A stretch of 64,000 nt of DNA from JAKAVN01 sp963771325 (GTDB taxonomy: Bacteria > Desulfobacterota > Binatia > Binatales > Binataceae): positions 1 to 64,000 of the forward strand of contig CAVYTJ010000026.1 in NCBI GenBank assembly GCA_963771325.1, read 5' to 3'. The position numbers and the translations under genes were made by a program. This document shows positions 52,454-62,593 of the stretch, piece by piece; the first letter of the stretch is position 1; each line of letters begins with the position of its first letter. The notes beneath the pieces were generated by a model. The model was not told the origin of the DNA. It did not search any database and saw only the letters and a list, made by a program, of their open reading frames with translations.

Positions 52454-53017
52454 ATGCCCCATCGGGCTTTCATCGGTTTAGGGACGAATCTCGGCGACAG
52501 GGCGGCCAATTACCGTGAGGCCGTCCAGCGCATCGCGGCGCTGCCCACTACGCGCGTGACGCGCCAGTCCTCGATCTACGAGACCGAGCCGGTCGGCGAT
52601 ATCAAGGGCGCGTTCATCAACGGCGTGGTCGAGGTCGAGACCGAGCTTGCCCCGGACGCGATGATGCGCCGGCTGCTCGGGATCGAGCGGGTGATGGGAC
52701 GCAAGCGGGTGCGCGGCAAGAAACCCGCGTCGAGCCGCGCCAAGTACCGCCCGCGCATCATCGATCTTGACTTGCTTTTCTTCGACAACGAGATTATCGA
52801 CACCCGAACGCTCAAGGTTCCGCATCCGCGGCTCCACGAGCGGCGTTTCGTGCTGGCGCCGATGAGTGAACTCGCGCCGGCGCTGATTCATCCGAAGCTC
52901 AACGCTTCGATTTCGGAACTGCTCGCGGCGCTCAAGTCGCCGCATCGGGTTACGCTGGCGCGGGCGGACCTTCTAAGGGCGCCGTCCGCCGCAGGGGGAG
53001 GAGTGGCTTCGCGATGA
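52454..53017 (+). CDS. folK: 6-hydroxymethyl-7,8-dihydropterin pyrophosphokinase (HPPK)
   Basis: Folate synthesis enzyme, 187 aa. AFIGLGTNLGDRAANYREAV, SSIYETEPVGDIKGAFINGV, RRLLGIERVMGR and RPRIIDLDLLFFDNEII (metal-binding Asp pair), then PHPRLHERRFVLAPMSELAP are all conserved. The ~25-residue tail is Ala/Gly-rich. It starts 10 nt after dapL and overlaps the aldolase gene by 4 nt (ATGA). No folP or folB adjoins. Confidence 0.95.
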   Translation: MPHRAFIGLGTNLGDRAANYREAVQRIAALPTTRVTRQSSIYETEPVGDIKGAFINGVVEVETELAPDAMMRRLLGIERVMGRKRVRGKKPASSRAKYRPRIIDLDLLFFDNEIIDTRTLKVPHPRLHERRFVLAPMSELAPALIHPKLNASISELLAALKSPHRVTLARADLLRAPSAAGGGVASR

Positions 53018-53664
53018 AGTTTTTTATCGATACGGCCGATGTCAACGAGATTCGCGAGGCCGCAAGTTGGGGCCTGGTCGACGGTGTAACCACCAACCCG
53101 AGCCTGATCGCCAAGACCGGCCGGCCCTATGCCGACGTGCTGCGCGAGATTTGCGAGATCGTGGATGGGCCGGTCAGCGCCGAGGTCGTATCCACCGAAG
53201 CGGCGGCGATGCTGGAGGAGGGCGAGCGCCTCGCGCGCCTGCATCCCAACATCGTGGTCAAGTGCCCGCTCATCATCGAGGGGCTGAAGGCCACGCGCGC
53301 GCTCAGCAATCGCGGGATCAGGGTTAACGTGACGCTGGTATTCAGCCCGCTGCAGGGGCTGGCGGCGGCCAAGTGCGGCGCGACCTATCTTTCGCCCTTC
53401 GTCGGGCGCCTGGACGATATCGGCCACGACGGCATCGCGATGGTCGAGCAGCTGGTGCATATCCTGCGCAACTACGGCTACCCGACCCAAGTGCTGGTGG
53501 CCTCGATTCGCACGCCGGTCCATCTGCTGCGCGCGGCCGAGATGGGCGCGCACGTCGCGACGCTGCCGTTCGCGGTGATGAAGCAGATCCTGCATCATCC
53601 GCTGACCGACATGGGGCTGGAAAAGTTTCTCACCGACTGGCGCGCAACCAAGCAGAAGATCTGA
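53014..53664 (+). CDS. fsa: Fructose-6-phosphate aldolase/transaldolase-like (Fsa/TalC family)
   Basis: 216 aa TIM-barrel aldolase. MKFFIDTADVNEIREAASWG, DGVTTNPSLIAKTGRPYADV, and NIVVKCPLIIEGLKATRALS (Schiff-base Lys in VK) are diagnostic; VNVTLVFSPLQGLAAAKCGA, YLSPFVGRLDDIG and TLPFAVMKQILHHPLTDMGL follow. Such small proteins are commonly transaldolases acting in the pentose phosphate pathway, with some true fructose-6-phosphate aldolases; which is not decidable here. Intact. Confidence 0.94.
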   Translation: MKFFIDTADVNEIREAASWGLVDGVTTNPSLIAKTGRPYADVLREICEIVDGPVSAEVVSTEAAAMLEEGERLARLHPNIVVKCPLIIEGLKATRALSNRGIRVNVTLVFSPLQGLAAAKCGATYLSPFVGRLDDIGHDGIAMVEQLVHILRNYGYPTQVLVASIRTPVHLLRAAEMGAHVATLPFAVMKQILHHPLTDMGLEKFLTDWRATKQKI

Positions 53665-53731
53665 TCGCTACGCAGTCGCCGCTTTGTTTTGGCTATCCCG
53701 AGCGAGTCTGCGAGTCGAGAGACCCCCTGCG

Positions 53732-53805
53732 AAGAAGGGCCGTTCACGAACGGCCCCTACGGAAGAGGTGTTCCGCTGTAGGGGACGTTCGCGAACGGCC
53801 GTCTT
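53732..53805. repeat. Imperfect ~28-bp inverted repeat element
   Basis: Left arm 53732-53760 and right arm 53778-53805 pair almost completely around a 17-nt loop (with an internal GGAA/TTCC). Each arm contains a smaller palindrome around TTCACGAA or TTCGCGAA (GGGCCGTT-CACG-AACGGCCC). It resembles a MITE/REP-type mobile repeat, and part of it recurs at 39310. Confidence 0.7.
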
Positions 53806-53848
53806 CTGCACAGCGCGCGATGGAATTTTTCTCGGGACCCTCACCCTA

Positions 53849-53877
53849 CCCTCTCCCGCAACCGATGCGGGCGAGGG
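53849..53877. repeat. REP-like hairpin after the aldolase gene
   Basis: CCCTC-T-CCCGCA / TGCGGG-C-GAGGG, 5+6 bp with one mismatch and 5-nt loop, preceded by ACCCTCACCCTA. Same flavour as the element at 7506-7545. It may also end transcription between the convergent aldolase and cupin genes. Confidence 0.5.
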
Positions 53878-53901
53878 CAAAAGAGGAATCGGACAAAAGA
53901 A

Positions 53902-54576
53902 CTACACCATCTCGATGCCGCCCCACAGGAACGCGAGCGAGATCGCGCCGTTGCGCGACTTCACGTTGTGCGTACAGCCGTTGGGCCGGATGCTCATGTT
54001 GCCGGTGGCGATTTCGCCGGTCTCGTCAGCGTGCGAGCCCTCGATCATGTAGAGCAATTCCTCGCCGGCGTGGCGATGGCGCGGCAGCGCGGCACCGGGC
54101 TCGAACAGCGCCAGCACGGCGCGGCGGTTGCCCGCCTTGTCCTCCCAGATGAGTTTCTGGCGCACGCCGGGGAGCGTGTCGCGCCAAGCGATTTCGCTCA
54201 CCGCGAAGGTCTGCGAGCGCGGCGCGCTGCCCGGCTCCTTGGCCGGCTCGATCCCGCCGGTGACCACGGCGAGTACCGTCGCGCCGTTTTTGCTGCTGAC
54301 GTTATGCACGCAGCCGTTGGGCCGGTAACTCATGTTGCCCGCGCTGACCGTGCCGCTTTCGTCCGCGATCGCGCCTTCGACCACGTACAGAATTTCGTCG
54401 CCGTTGTGACGATGCGTCGGCAGGCTCGCGCCCGGCTCGAAGCGGGTCAGCATCGCGCGCCGCTCGGTCGCGGGATCGGACCACAGCGCCTTTTGCCGAA
54501 TGCCCGCCAGCGTCTCGTGCCGCTTCCACTCGATATCGGTGACCGCGATGATTCGTGAAGCTGCACTCTCGGCCAT
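53902..54576 (-). CDS. Tandem cupin protein (ChrR-like anti-sigma cupin domains)
   Basis: 224 aa from ATG 54576 with a strong GGAGGGA site. Two cupin domains arranged head to tail, about 35% alike by eye: FEPGASLPTHRHNGDEILYV with VVEGAIADESGTVSAGNMSY, then FEPGAALPRHRHAGEELLYM with IEGSHADETGEIATGNMSIR. The HRHxxEE/DE metal ligands (His, His, Glu) and a later His (CVHNV, CTHNV) are present in both. ChrR-type cupins bind zinc and control sigma factors, but no zinc-finger ASD domain or sigma gene is here, so a metal-dependent stand-alone role is likelier. Confidence 0.87.
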   Translation of the reverse strand: MAESAASRIIAVTDIEWKRHETLAGIRQKALWSDPATERRAMLTRFEPGASLPTHRHNGDEILYVVEGAIADESGTVSAGNMSYRPNGCVHNVSSKNGATVLAVVTGGIEPAKEPGSAPRSQTFAVSEIAWRDTLPGVRQKLIWEDKAGNRRAVLALFEPGAALPRHRHAGEELLYMIEGSHADETGEIATGNMSIRPNGCTHNVKSRNGAISLAFLWGGIEMV

Positions 54577-54821
54577 AAAAAAATCCCTCCGAGCTTTTTG
54601 ATTCGTGTGCGGTCTCTCGATGGAGGCGACCCGGTCGTCGGCTCTCCATCGATCATGTGGGGTGTAACTCCGCTTCGCGCCGCATGTCAAACAAGTGGGA
54701 GCCTGGCCTGTGCGGGCGATCGCGCCAGCCGGTGATTTTTACCGCGACCGCCCAAGCGTGCCGCGCGGCGAAGCAGGATGAGATCGCTTTCGGCGCGCTT
54801 TCCTACCGACAAGTCCCTTCG

Positions 54822-54860
54822 CAGGACTATTTAGCAGGACTATTTAGGCAGGACTACTTG
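54822..54860. repeat. Three tandem 13-bp units over the S53 peptidase stop
   Basis: CAGGACTATTTAG at 54822-54834 and 54835-54847, then a diverged copy CAGGACTACTTG at 54849-54860. The minus-strand stop TAG (54856-54854) lies in the third unit. Confidence 0.85.
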
Positions 54861-56167
54861 CCACCATATCCGACGGGGGTACCTACGCCGGTGCAATAGT
54901 CCCATCCTGCCACGGCTGAGAAACCGTCGTAAGGACCACAGTTGCCCGAAATGATGTCGTGGTAGTCAGTCGTGAACGCTATATGGTTGTATATTCTCGT
55001 GAGTTCCAACGCCGACGACGTTGAGAAATGACCGCCGACGTTTATCACGCCAGCAATCGCAGCGGCCGACAGGCTGGTGCCGCCAAAGATATACCAGTTA
55101 GTTCCGCTGACGCCGCCGTCGGGAGCGTCGCTCATCGCGATGCTGTCGTAAACCCAGGCTCCGGTGTTCGGATCACCATCAAAAGACAAATCCGGAACGC
55201 CTCGCGTGTTCCGAACAACCAGCGGAAAGGCGGTCTTGACGGAGTTCTGGAAAGCGGGACGGGGTTCGTAAAAGCTCGGGCCGCCACCAGCATCCTGCCA
55301 CGTGCTCTGCCCAATCAGATCACCGGTGAAAATGCTGCGGCGAATCGTAGAGCCGCCGACCGCGATGACGTTGGGTGAGACGCTTGGGTACTCGGTTCCA
55401 GGAGCGTCGCCGGTTGACGAAACATAGACGACCCCGGAGGTGGTGAAGAGCGGGTCAACTGTCGTCTCGCCACTAGCCTCGGATCCCCCCCAATCCATCA
55501 AAACCTCGCCCCCGCCTGCGGCCGCTACCAGGCTGCTCGCCGTCTCGACCGCCGAGAACAGGTCCGTGAACGAATTTGAGGCGGCCTCCACCAAGGTGAT
55601 ATTTGCGCCGGGCGCCATCGCGTGGGCCATCTCGATATCCAGCGACTCTTCACCCTCCCAGCCGCCCGTCGGATCTTGCGCGGGTTGCGTACCAGAGGCG
55701 TAACGGACCTTGAAGGTGGTTGAGTTTACCGCCGGCAGCCCAAACTGGCTCGAGAAGGTATTCAAATCACTCATCGCATCCGGATCGTCGTAAGCGTCGA
55801 CGATCGCGATCAATTTCGAGCCGCCGGACGGATTCTCGGTGACGGTGTTAGGGTTGCAACCAGCCACAATCGTCGAAACAAGGTGATACACACAGCCGAG
55901 CGAGGCCGGCGTCTCAAAGCCAAAGTCAGCAAAGGGCGGGGCCTCGGGCGTAAGGTTGGGTTTCAGCAGTCCTTGCCCAGGCAAACCGTGAACGACTTCT
56001 AACGCTATGTTTGTGTGAGAGCGGACGCCGATATCCCCGGGGCGTTCGATGCTCGACTGAGGAACCACCACCGAACCTGAGCGGCCCATGCCTTGCGCGC
56101 CAGACGTCTGGGAAAAAGCGAGTAATACCGCTGCTACGATGGGCAACGATGCAATAAATCGGCGCAT
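54854..56167 (-). CDS. S53 family (sedolisin-like) secreted peptidase
   Basis: 437 aa with a signal peptide ending TSGAQG (about residue 25) and little or no propeptide compared with typical sedolisins. IAIVDAYDDPDAMSDLNTFS, GGWEGEESLDIEMAHAMAPG (Glu and Asp of the S53 catalytic triad), YVSSTGDAPGTEYPSVSPNV (oxyanion Asp) and FGGTSLSAAAIAGVINV (catalytic Ser) are present. A C-terminal DYHDIISGNCG / AGWDYCTGVGTPVGYGG region matches the S53 Ca-binding end. Probably extracellular. The gene is isolated, between the cupin and CoA-transferase genes. Confidence 0.88.
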   Translation of the reverse strand: MRRFIASLPIVAAVLLAFSQTSGAQGMGRSGSVVVPQSSIERPGDIGVRSHTNIALEVVHGLPGQGLLKPNLTPEAPPFADFGFETPASLGCVYHLVSTIVAGCNPNTVTENPSGGSKLIAIVDAYDDPDAMSDLNTFSSQFGLPAVNSTTFKVRYASGTQPAQDPTGGWEGEESLDIEMAHAMAPGANITLVEAASNSFTDLFSAVETASSLVAAAGGGEVLMDWGGSEASGETTVDPLFTTSGVVYVSSTGDAPGTEYPSVSPNVIAVGGSTIRRSIFTGDLIGQSTWQDAGGGPSFYEPRPAFQNSVKTAFPLVVRNTRGVPDLSFDGDPNTGAWVYDSIAMSDAPDGGVSGTNWYIFGGTSLSAAAIAGVINVGGHFSTSSALELTRIYNHIAFTTDYHDIISGNCGPYDGFSAVAGWDYCTGVGTPVGYGGK

Positions 56168-56433
56168 ATCTTTTTACCACTTTCTCGGTTGAATCGTCTT
56201 GTTTCGCAAATTTTTTAGCTCTTGCGAGTCGCTACACATATTTATTGAAGTCTTTTGTTTCGATCAAGGCTCCTTTTGGCCAAGTGTGGCTGCTTCGAGC
56301 CGGAGACGAGGCTTGTGATCGCACGAGCGCCAACGACGGCGCCGTTTACCCAGCCGCGCGCATACCGCACCGAGCGAGGCGCTGCGCTCACATAAAAGTG
56401 GAAAGTGGAAATCGGATCAGCCGATGCGGCGCC

Positions 56434-57714
56434 CTACGACACCTGGGTCCGCGGCTCGGCCGTGAGCGCCGGGTCGCGCACCAGCACGCCCTCGGAATAC
56501 AGCGCCTTGATCCGATCCTCGGGCATCCCGAGCACTTCGTGCAGCACGCGCTCGTTGTCCTCGCCGAGCAGCGCCGCGCGCAGGTCGAGCTTGTCGGGCC
56601 AAGCCGAAAACTTGACCGGTACGCCCGGAATGTCGAGTTCGCCGAGAAAGCGATCCTTCACCCGGCGCACGGTGTTGCGCGCGCGGAGGTGCGGATGCTC
56701 CATCGCCTCGTTGAGCGAGAGCACCGGCGCACAGGCGACGCGTTCCTTATCGAGCGCGGCCAGCGCGTCGTCGCGGGTGGGAAAGCTGCCGAGCCACTCC
56801 TCGATGATCCCCTTGAGCGCCTCGTTGTTGTCGCGCCGTCCGCGGGCGCTGCGAAAGCGCGGATCGCTCGCCAACTCCGGCTTGCCCATCGCGCGCACCA
56901 TCTGCGGCCACTGATGCGGCATCACGGCGAGGAAGATGTACTGGTCGCCGCGATAGCGGAGGATTCCGGTGGGACCGCCGTTGGGATGCTGCGAACCGCT
57001 GCGTGTCGGACGGTACTTGCCGCCGCGCAGCGAGACCATCGGCACGTTGGCCTCGTGCATGTGGAAGTAGGTGTCGAGGATCGAGGCGTCCATGTACTGG
57101 CCCTCGCCGGTGCGTTCGCGATGCAACAGCGCAAAGCCGATCGCCATCGCCGCCGACATCCCGGTCGACACGTCGCCGATCGCCATCGTGACGATCGCCG
57201 GCGGCCGATCGGCCTCGCCGATACCGTCGGTTATCGCAGCGTAGGCCTGTCCCATGTAGTCGTAGCCGACCTTGTACGCGAGCGGGCCGCTCTGCCCGAG
57301 CGCGGAGATCGAGCACATGATGATCTTCGGATTGCGCTTGCGCAGTTCGTCGTATCCGAAACCCATCTTCTTGATGATTCCGGGCGCGTAGTTTTCCACC
57401 ACCACGTCGATCTTCGGGATCATCGAGTAGATGAGTTCGCGCGCGCCGGGTTTGTTGATGTCGACCGCGAGGCTGAGCTTGCTGTGGTTGTGCTGGAAGT
57501 AATAACTGCTCTGGCTGGAGTCCTTGTACTCGGGCGAAAGCGGCTTGAGTCCGCCGGCGCGGACGCGATCGCCAGCCGGCGCGAGTTCCACCTTGATGAC
57601 GTCGGCGCCCATCTCGGCCAGCACGCGCGTGCAGGTCGGCCCGGCAACGAACTGGGTGAAGTCGAGGACTCGATAGCCTTCGAGCATCCGCGGTTTTTCA
57701 GGCATGGTTAGCAA
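56434..57714 (-). CDS. Class III (CaiB/Frc family) CoA-transferase
   Basis: 426 aa. LEGYRVLDFTQFVAGPTCTR, KVELAPAGDRVRAGG, VVENYAPGIIKKMGFGYDEL, and the AIVTMAIGDVSTGMSAAMAI segment with the catalytic Asp (equivalent to Frc Asp169) are conserved. Moves CoA between carboxylic acids; many members serve degradation of fatty, steroid or aromatic acids. Start ATG 57714 or ATG 57705 (MPEKPRM). No adjacent acyl-CoA genes except the distant dehydrogenase, so the substrate is unknown. Intact. Confidence 0.94.
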   Translation of the reverse strand: MLTMPEKPRMLEGYRVLDFTQFVAGPTCTRVLAEMGADVIKVELAPAGDRVRAGGLKPLSPEYKDSSQSSYYFQHNHSKLSLAVDINKPGARELIYSMIPKIDVVVENYAPGIIKKMGFGYDELRKRNPKIIMCSISALGQSGPLAYKVGYDYMGQAYAAITDGIGEADRPPAIVTMAIGDVSTGMSAAMAIGFALLHRERTGEGQYMDASILDTYFHMHEANVPMVSLRGGKYRPTRSGSQHPNGGPTGILRYRGDQYIFLAVMPHQWPQMVRAMGKPELASDPRFRSARGRRDNNEALKGIIEEWLGSFPTRDDALAALDKERVACAPVLSLNEAMEHPHLRARNTVRRVKDRFLGELDIPGVPVKFSAWPDKLDLRAALLGEDNERVLHEVLGMPEDRIKALYSEGVLVRDPALTAEPRTQVS

Positions 57715-57975
57715 ACCTCCGTGCGTGCGCGGCCGTGTACGTCTTTTTCGGTGGCCGGTTACGCCACACTACAAAAAGCCGGCCGGGCTGTAAAACCGCT
57801 CGCGGCGAGCCGTTATCCGCTCTGCGCGAAGTAATTTTTACGGCGTGCCGTTTTTGGGATAGCGCCGGGCAAATTCGGGTTACCCGCGTCTCACGCGAAT
57901 CGCGAAACCATGCGATCCGGCGGCCTCCTTCGCTGGCATCGTTGATGCTCCCCACTTCGGGTGAGGAGGACGAAC

Positions 57976-58320
57976 ATGACGAGCAACAAGTCCACGAGTA
58001 AGTTGACGAGCAAAATTTTCCCTGCCCTGAAGGCAATGATTTTCGTGGCTGGGGCGGTCACGCTCCAGGCATGTTTTTTCGGTGGGCATCCCGCGTACGG
58101 GCCTGACCCTTACGCTTATGGGCCGGGGCCTGGATATGCGTACGGCGGATCCCCCGCGTATGTATACGGGCGGCCGCCCGTGGTGGGTGACTACGACGAC
58201 CATCACGCGTGGCATGAGCGCGACTGGTGGGTTCGAAACAACCATCCCTGGGTGCAGCAACATCATCCGGAATGGATCGCGCACGAGCATGGGCACGAGA
58301 GCGATCACGCCAATCGCTAA
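57976..58320 (+). CDS. Small His/Tyr/Gly/Pro-rich lipoprotein
   Basis: 114 aa from ATG 57976 after GAGGAGGA. The signal ends VTLQACFFGG, giving a lipidated Cys near residue 33. The mature part has GYAYG/PAYVYG repeats and a His-rich end (DYDDHHAWHERDWW, HHPEWIAHEHGHESDHANR) suitable for metal binding. No named family. A strong terminator follows. The GTG start at 57961 is rejected because the RBS fits 57976. Confidence 0.72.
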   Translation: MTSNKSTSKLTSKIFPALKAMIFVAGAVTLQACFFGGHPAYGPDPYAYGPGPGYAYGGSPAYVYGRPPVVGDYDDHHAWHERDWWVRNNHPWVQQHHPEWIAHEHGHESDHANR

Positions 58321-58393
58321 GTTGCCGTTGGCGGATTCTCGCGTGCGCGGCTAATTTGCGCCCCGCGCGCATAGAGCGTTAGAAACCGCGGGG

Positions 58394-58431
58394 CGGAGCC
58401 AGGTATGGATCGGGCTCCGTCTCGCTTTTTT
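58394..58431 (+). terminator. Rho-independent terminator after the His-rich lipoprotein
   Basis: CGGAGCC / GGCTCCG, 7-bp GC-rich stem with a 12-nt loop (58401-58412), followed by TCTCGC and then T6 (58426-58431). Confidence 0.68.
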
Positions 58432-58577
58432 GCGTCTAGTGACGGCGTGACCGACCACCGCGGAATCTTTGAAAATCCGCGAGAAGGGCTGGTATCGTCC
58501 GGAATAATGCTTATGTTCGTGGCAAAGGTATCCTAAAAATCGAACAATTCAGCACTTCCGCGCTTACTTTACGCCAG

Positions 58578-59261
58578 ATGAGTAAACACAAAGACGAAAA
58601 GGATCGCCATCACGAGTCAGGGGCCGAGTGGAGCTTGGGCCACGATGATCCCAGGCCCACGCCGCACACGCCGAATGACCCGGCGCAGCGTCCGATCGAG
58701 CTAAGCCCTGACGATCAGGCTTTGGAACATTCGGCCGAAGTCGTCGCGCTGCAAGAGCAGGTCGCTAATAAAGACAAGGAAATCGCTGAGCTCAAGGACA
58801 AGTACCTTCGCGCGCTGGCCGACACGGATAACATCCGCAAGCGGATGCGCCAGCAGAACGAGGACACCGTACGGCTCCAGCGTGAGAACCTGCTGCGCGA
58901 CCTGCTGCCGATAACCGACAACCTCGAGCGCGCGGTCGAGGCCGCCCGCGGCGGCGGCAACGGCAAGCCTATCGTCGAAGGGGTCGAGATGGTATTGCGC
59001 TCACTGCTCGACTTCCTGCGCAGCAACGGCGTGAGTCCGCGGGAATCCGTGGGGCGGCCGTTTGACCCACAGTTTCATGAGGCCGTCGATCACGTCGAGA
59101 GCGGCGAGCATCCGCCCAACACGGTCATCAGCGAGTTCCATCGCGGCTACCAGGTGGGCGAGCGTGTCCTCCGTCCTGCGCGTGTCGCAGTGGCCAAGGC
59201 GCCGTCGAGTGACCGCTCGCCACGAAAGAGCGGCGAGGATGGCGGCGGCGAAGGTAACTAG
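58578..59261 (+). CDS. grpE: Nucleotide exchange factor GrpE
   Basis: 227 aa co-chaperone that releases ADP from DnaK. Acidic/His-rich N-tail, long coiled coil about residues 55-100 (KDKEIAELKDKYLRALADTD, NIRKRMRQQ), then the beta domain PFDPQFHEAVDHVESGEHPP and GYQVGERVLRPARVAVAK. It precedes dnaK by 74 nt. No hrcA is upstream and no CIRCE element was found, so the heat-shock control is unknown. Confidence 0.96.
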   Translation: MSKHKDEKDRHHESGAEWSLGHDDPRPTPHTPNDPAQRPIELSPDDQALEHSAEVVALQEQVANKDKEIAELKDKYLRALADTDNIRKRMRQQNEDTVRLQRENLLRDLLPITDNLERAVEAARGGGNGKPIVEGVEMVLRSLLDFLRSNGVSPRESVGRPFDPQFHEAVDHVESGEHPPNTVISEFHRGYQVGERVLRPARVAVAKAPSSDRSPRKSGEDGGGEGN

Positions 59262-59265
59262 CCGC

Positions 59266-59298
59266 TGAAAACCTTAAAATCGTTGAAAACTTTAAAAT
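59266..59298. repeat. 15-bp tandem duplication just upstream of dnaK
   Basis: TGAAAACCTTAAAAT at 59266-59280 and TGAAAACTTTAAAAT at 59284-59298, one mismatch. Its AT-rich copies could act as an enhancer of translation or part of a promoter. Confidence 0.8.
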
Positions 59299-59335
59299 AA
59301 TGATTATTTGGAAAAGTTAGAGGCTTGCTAAAACA

Positions 59336-61285
<1,950 letters not shown>

Positions 61286-61316
61286 GCGGCGGCCCTCACC
61301 ATAAATGTCAGATCAA

Positions 61317-61358
61317 CGGACCTCGGCGCGAGCTTGTGACTCAGAGCGCCGGGGTCCG
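61317..61358 (+). terminator. 13-bp stem-loop between dnaK and dnaJ
   Basis: CGGACCTCGGCGC pairs with GCGCCGGGGTCCG (one T-G wobble), 16-nt loop, but only CTTACTTTC follows, not a clean T-run. It could reduce read-through so that dnaJ is made in lower amounts than dnaK. Confidence 0.45.
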
Positions 61359-61386
61359 CTTACTTTCAACGGCAGTGTAGTCTAGA

Positions 61387-62526
61387 ATGGCGGCGATGGC
61401 GGCCCAAGCCAAAAAGCGCGACTATTACGAAGTGCTCGGTGTCGACCGCGGCGCCGGCGAGGAAGATCTCAAGAAATCCTACCGCCGCCTCGCGATTCAA
61501 TTTCATCCCGACCGCAACCCCGGCGACAAACAGGCCGAGGAGCGTTTCAAGGAACTCAACGAAGCCTACCAGGTGCTCTCCGACCCGGAACGTCGCGCGC
61601 AGTACGACCGCTACGGTCACGCCGCATTCCAGGGTCCGCAGGGCAACGGCTTCGGCTTCGAGTTTACCCAGGGCTTCGAGGAAGTCTTCTCCGACATTTT
61701 CGGCGACTTCTTCGGCACCGGGCGCGGACGCACCCGCTCACGCTCGCGGCGCGGCGACGATCTGCGCTACGACCTCGAGATCGAGTTCGAGGAAGCGGCG
61801 CGCGGCTCCGAAAAAATCGTCAAGTTCCAGCGCCTGGCGACTTGCGACGCCTGCTCCGGAACCCGCGCGCGCGGCGGCGCCGAGGGCGCTCGCACCTGCC
61901 CCAATTGCCGCGGCACCGGACAGGTCCGCACGCAGCAGGGCTTCTTTTCCATCGCCACCACCTGCGGCCAATGCCGCGGCGAGGGCACGATCATCGCCGA
62001 CCCCTGCCCCAAGTGCCAGGGCCAGGGACGCATTCGCCGTCCCGAGTCGCTCTCGGTAAGGATCCCGCCGGGGGTCGACAATGGATCGCGCCTGAAGCTG
62101 CGCGGCGAGGGCGAGGCCGGATGGGGCGGCGGTCCGTCGGGCGACCTCTACGTGGTGGTCCACGTCAAGGAGCACGACCTCTTCGTGCGCCAGGACAACG
62201 ACGTAATCATCGAAATGCCGGTAAGCTTTCCGGCGGCCGCGCTCGGCACCGAGGTCGAAGTGCCGACGCTCGACGGCAAGGTCAAGCTGAAGATCCAGGC
62301 CGGTACGCAATCGGGCAAAGTCTTTCGGCTCAAGAGCAAGGGCTTTCCCGATCTGCATGGCTATGGACGCGGCGACCAGCTCGTGAAGGTGGTGGTCGAG
62401 ACTCCGCGGCGGCTGACCGCGCGCCAGCGCGAGTTGCTCGAGGAGTTCGCGGGCATCGACGGCGAGGCCGTCAACCATCCGCTCTCCAAGGGCTTCGTCG
62501 ATAAGCTCAAAGAGATGTTCGGCTGA
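61387..62526 (+). CDS. dnaJ: Chaperone protein DnaJ (Hsp40)
   Basis: 379 aa. J-domain KKRDYYEVLGVDRGAGEEDL with HPD in FHPDRNPGDK; Gly/Phe region NGFGFEFTQGFEEVF; zinc domain with four CxxCxGxG-like repeats (CDACSGTRARGG, CPNCRGTGQV, CGQCRGEGTI, CPKCQGQGRI); C-terminal substrate domains. The first repeat is CDACSGTR, atypical in its last residues. Start ATG 61387 or 61396. Complete. Confidence 0.98.
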   Translation: MAAMAAQAKKRDYYEVLGVDRGAGEEDLKKSYRRLAIQFHPDRNPGDKQAEERFKELNEAYQVLSDPERRAQYDRYGHAAFQGPQGNGFGFEFTQGFEEVFSDIFGDFFGTGRGRTRSRSRRGDDLRYDLEIEFEEAARGSEKIVKFQRLATCDACSGTRARGGAEGARTCPNCRGTGQVRTQQGFFSIATTCGQCRGEGTIIADPCPKCQGQGRIRRPESLSVRIPPGVDNGSRLKLRGEGEAGWGGGPSGDLYVVVHVKEHDLFVRQDNDVIIEMPVSFPAAALGTEVEVPTLDGKVKLKIQAGTQSGKVFRLKSKGFPDLHGYGRGDQLVKVVVETPRRLTARQRELLEEFAGIDGEAVNHPLSKGFVDKLKEMFG

Positions 62527-62553
62527 TCCGACCGCGTTGTCGCTTCCATCTCC

Positions 62554-62591
62554 CGTTCCCGCTTTTATTTCGCGTTCCCACTTTTATTCCC
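62554..62591. repeat. 19-bp tandem duplication upstream of the GT39-like gene
   Basis: CGTTCCCGCTTTTATTTCG (62554-62572) followed by CGTTCCCACTTTTATTCCC (62573-62591), three mismatches, ending 2 nt before the GTG start. Confidence 0.8.
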
Positions 62592-62593
62592 GA

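Noticed and set aside
58460..58510. Possible sigma-32 promoter CTTTGAAA upstream of grpE
   Set aside because: The -10 region does not match CCCCAT-T at the right spacing, so support is too weak.
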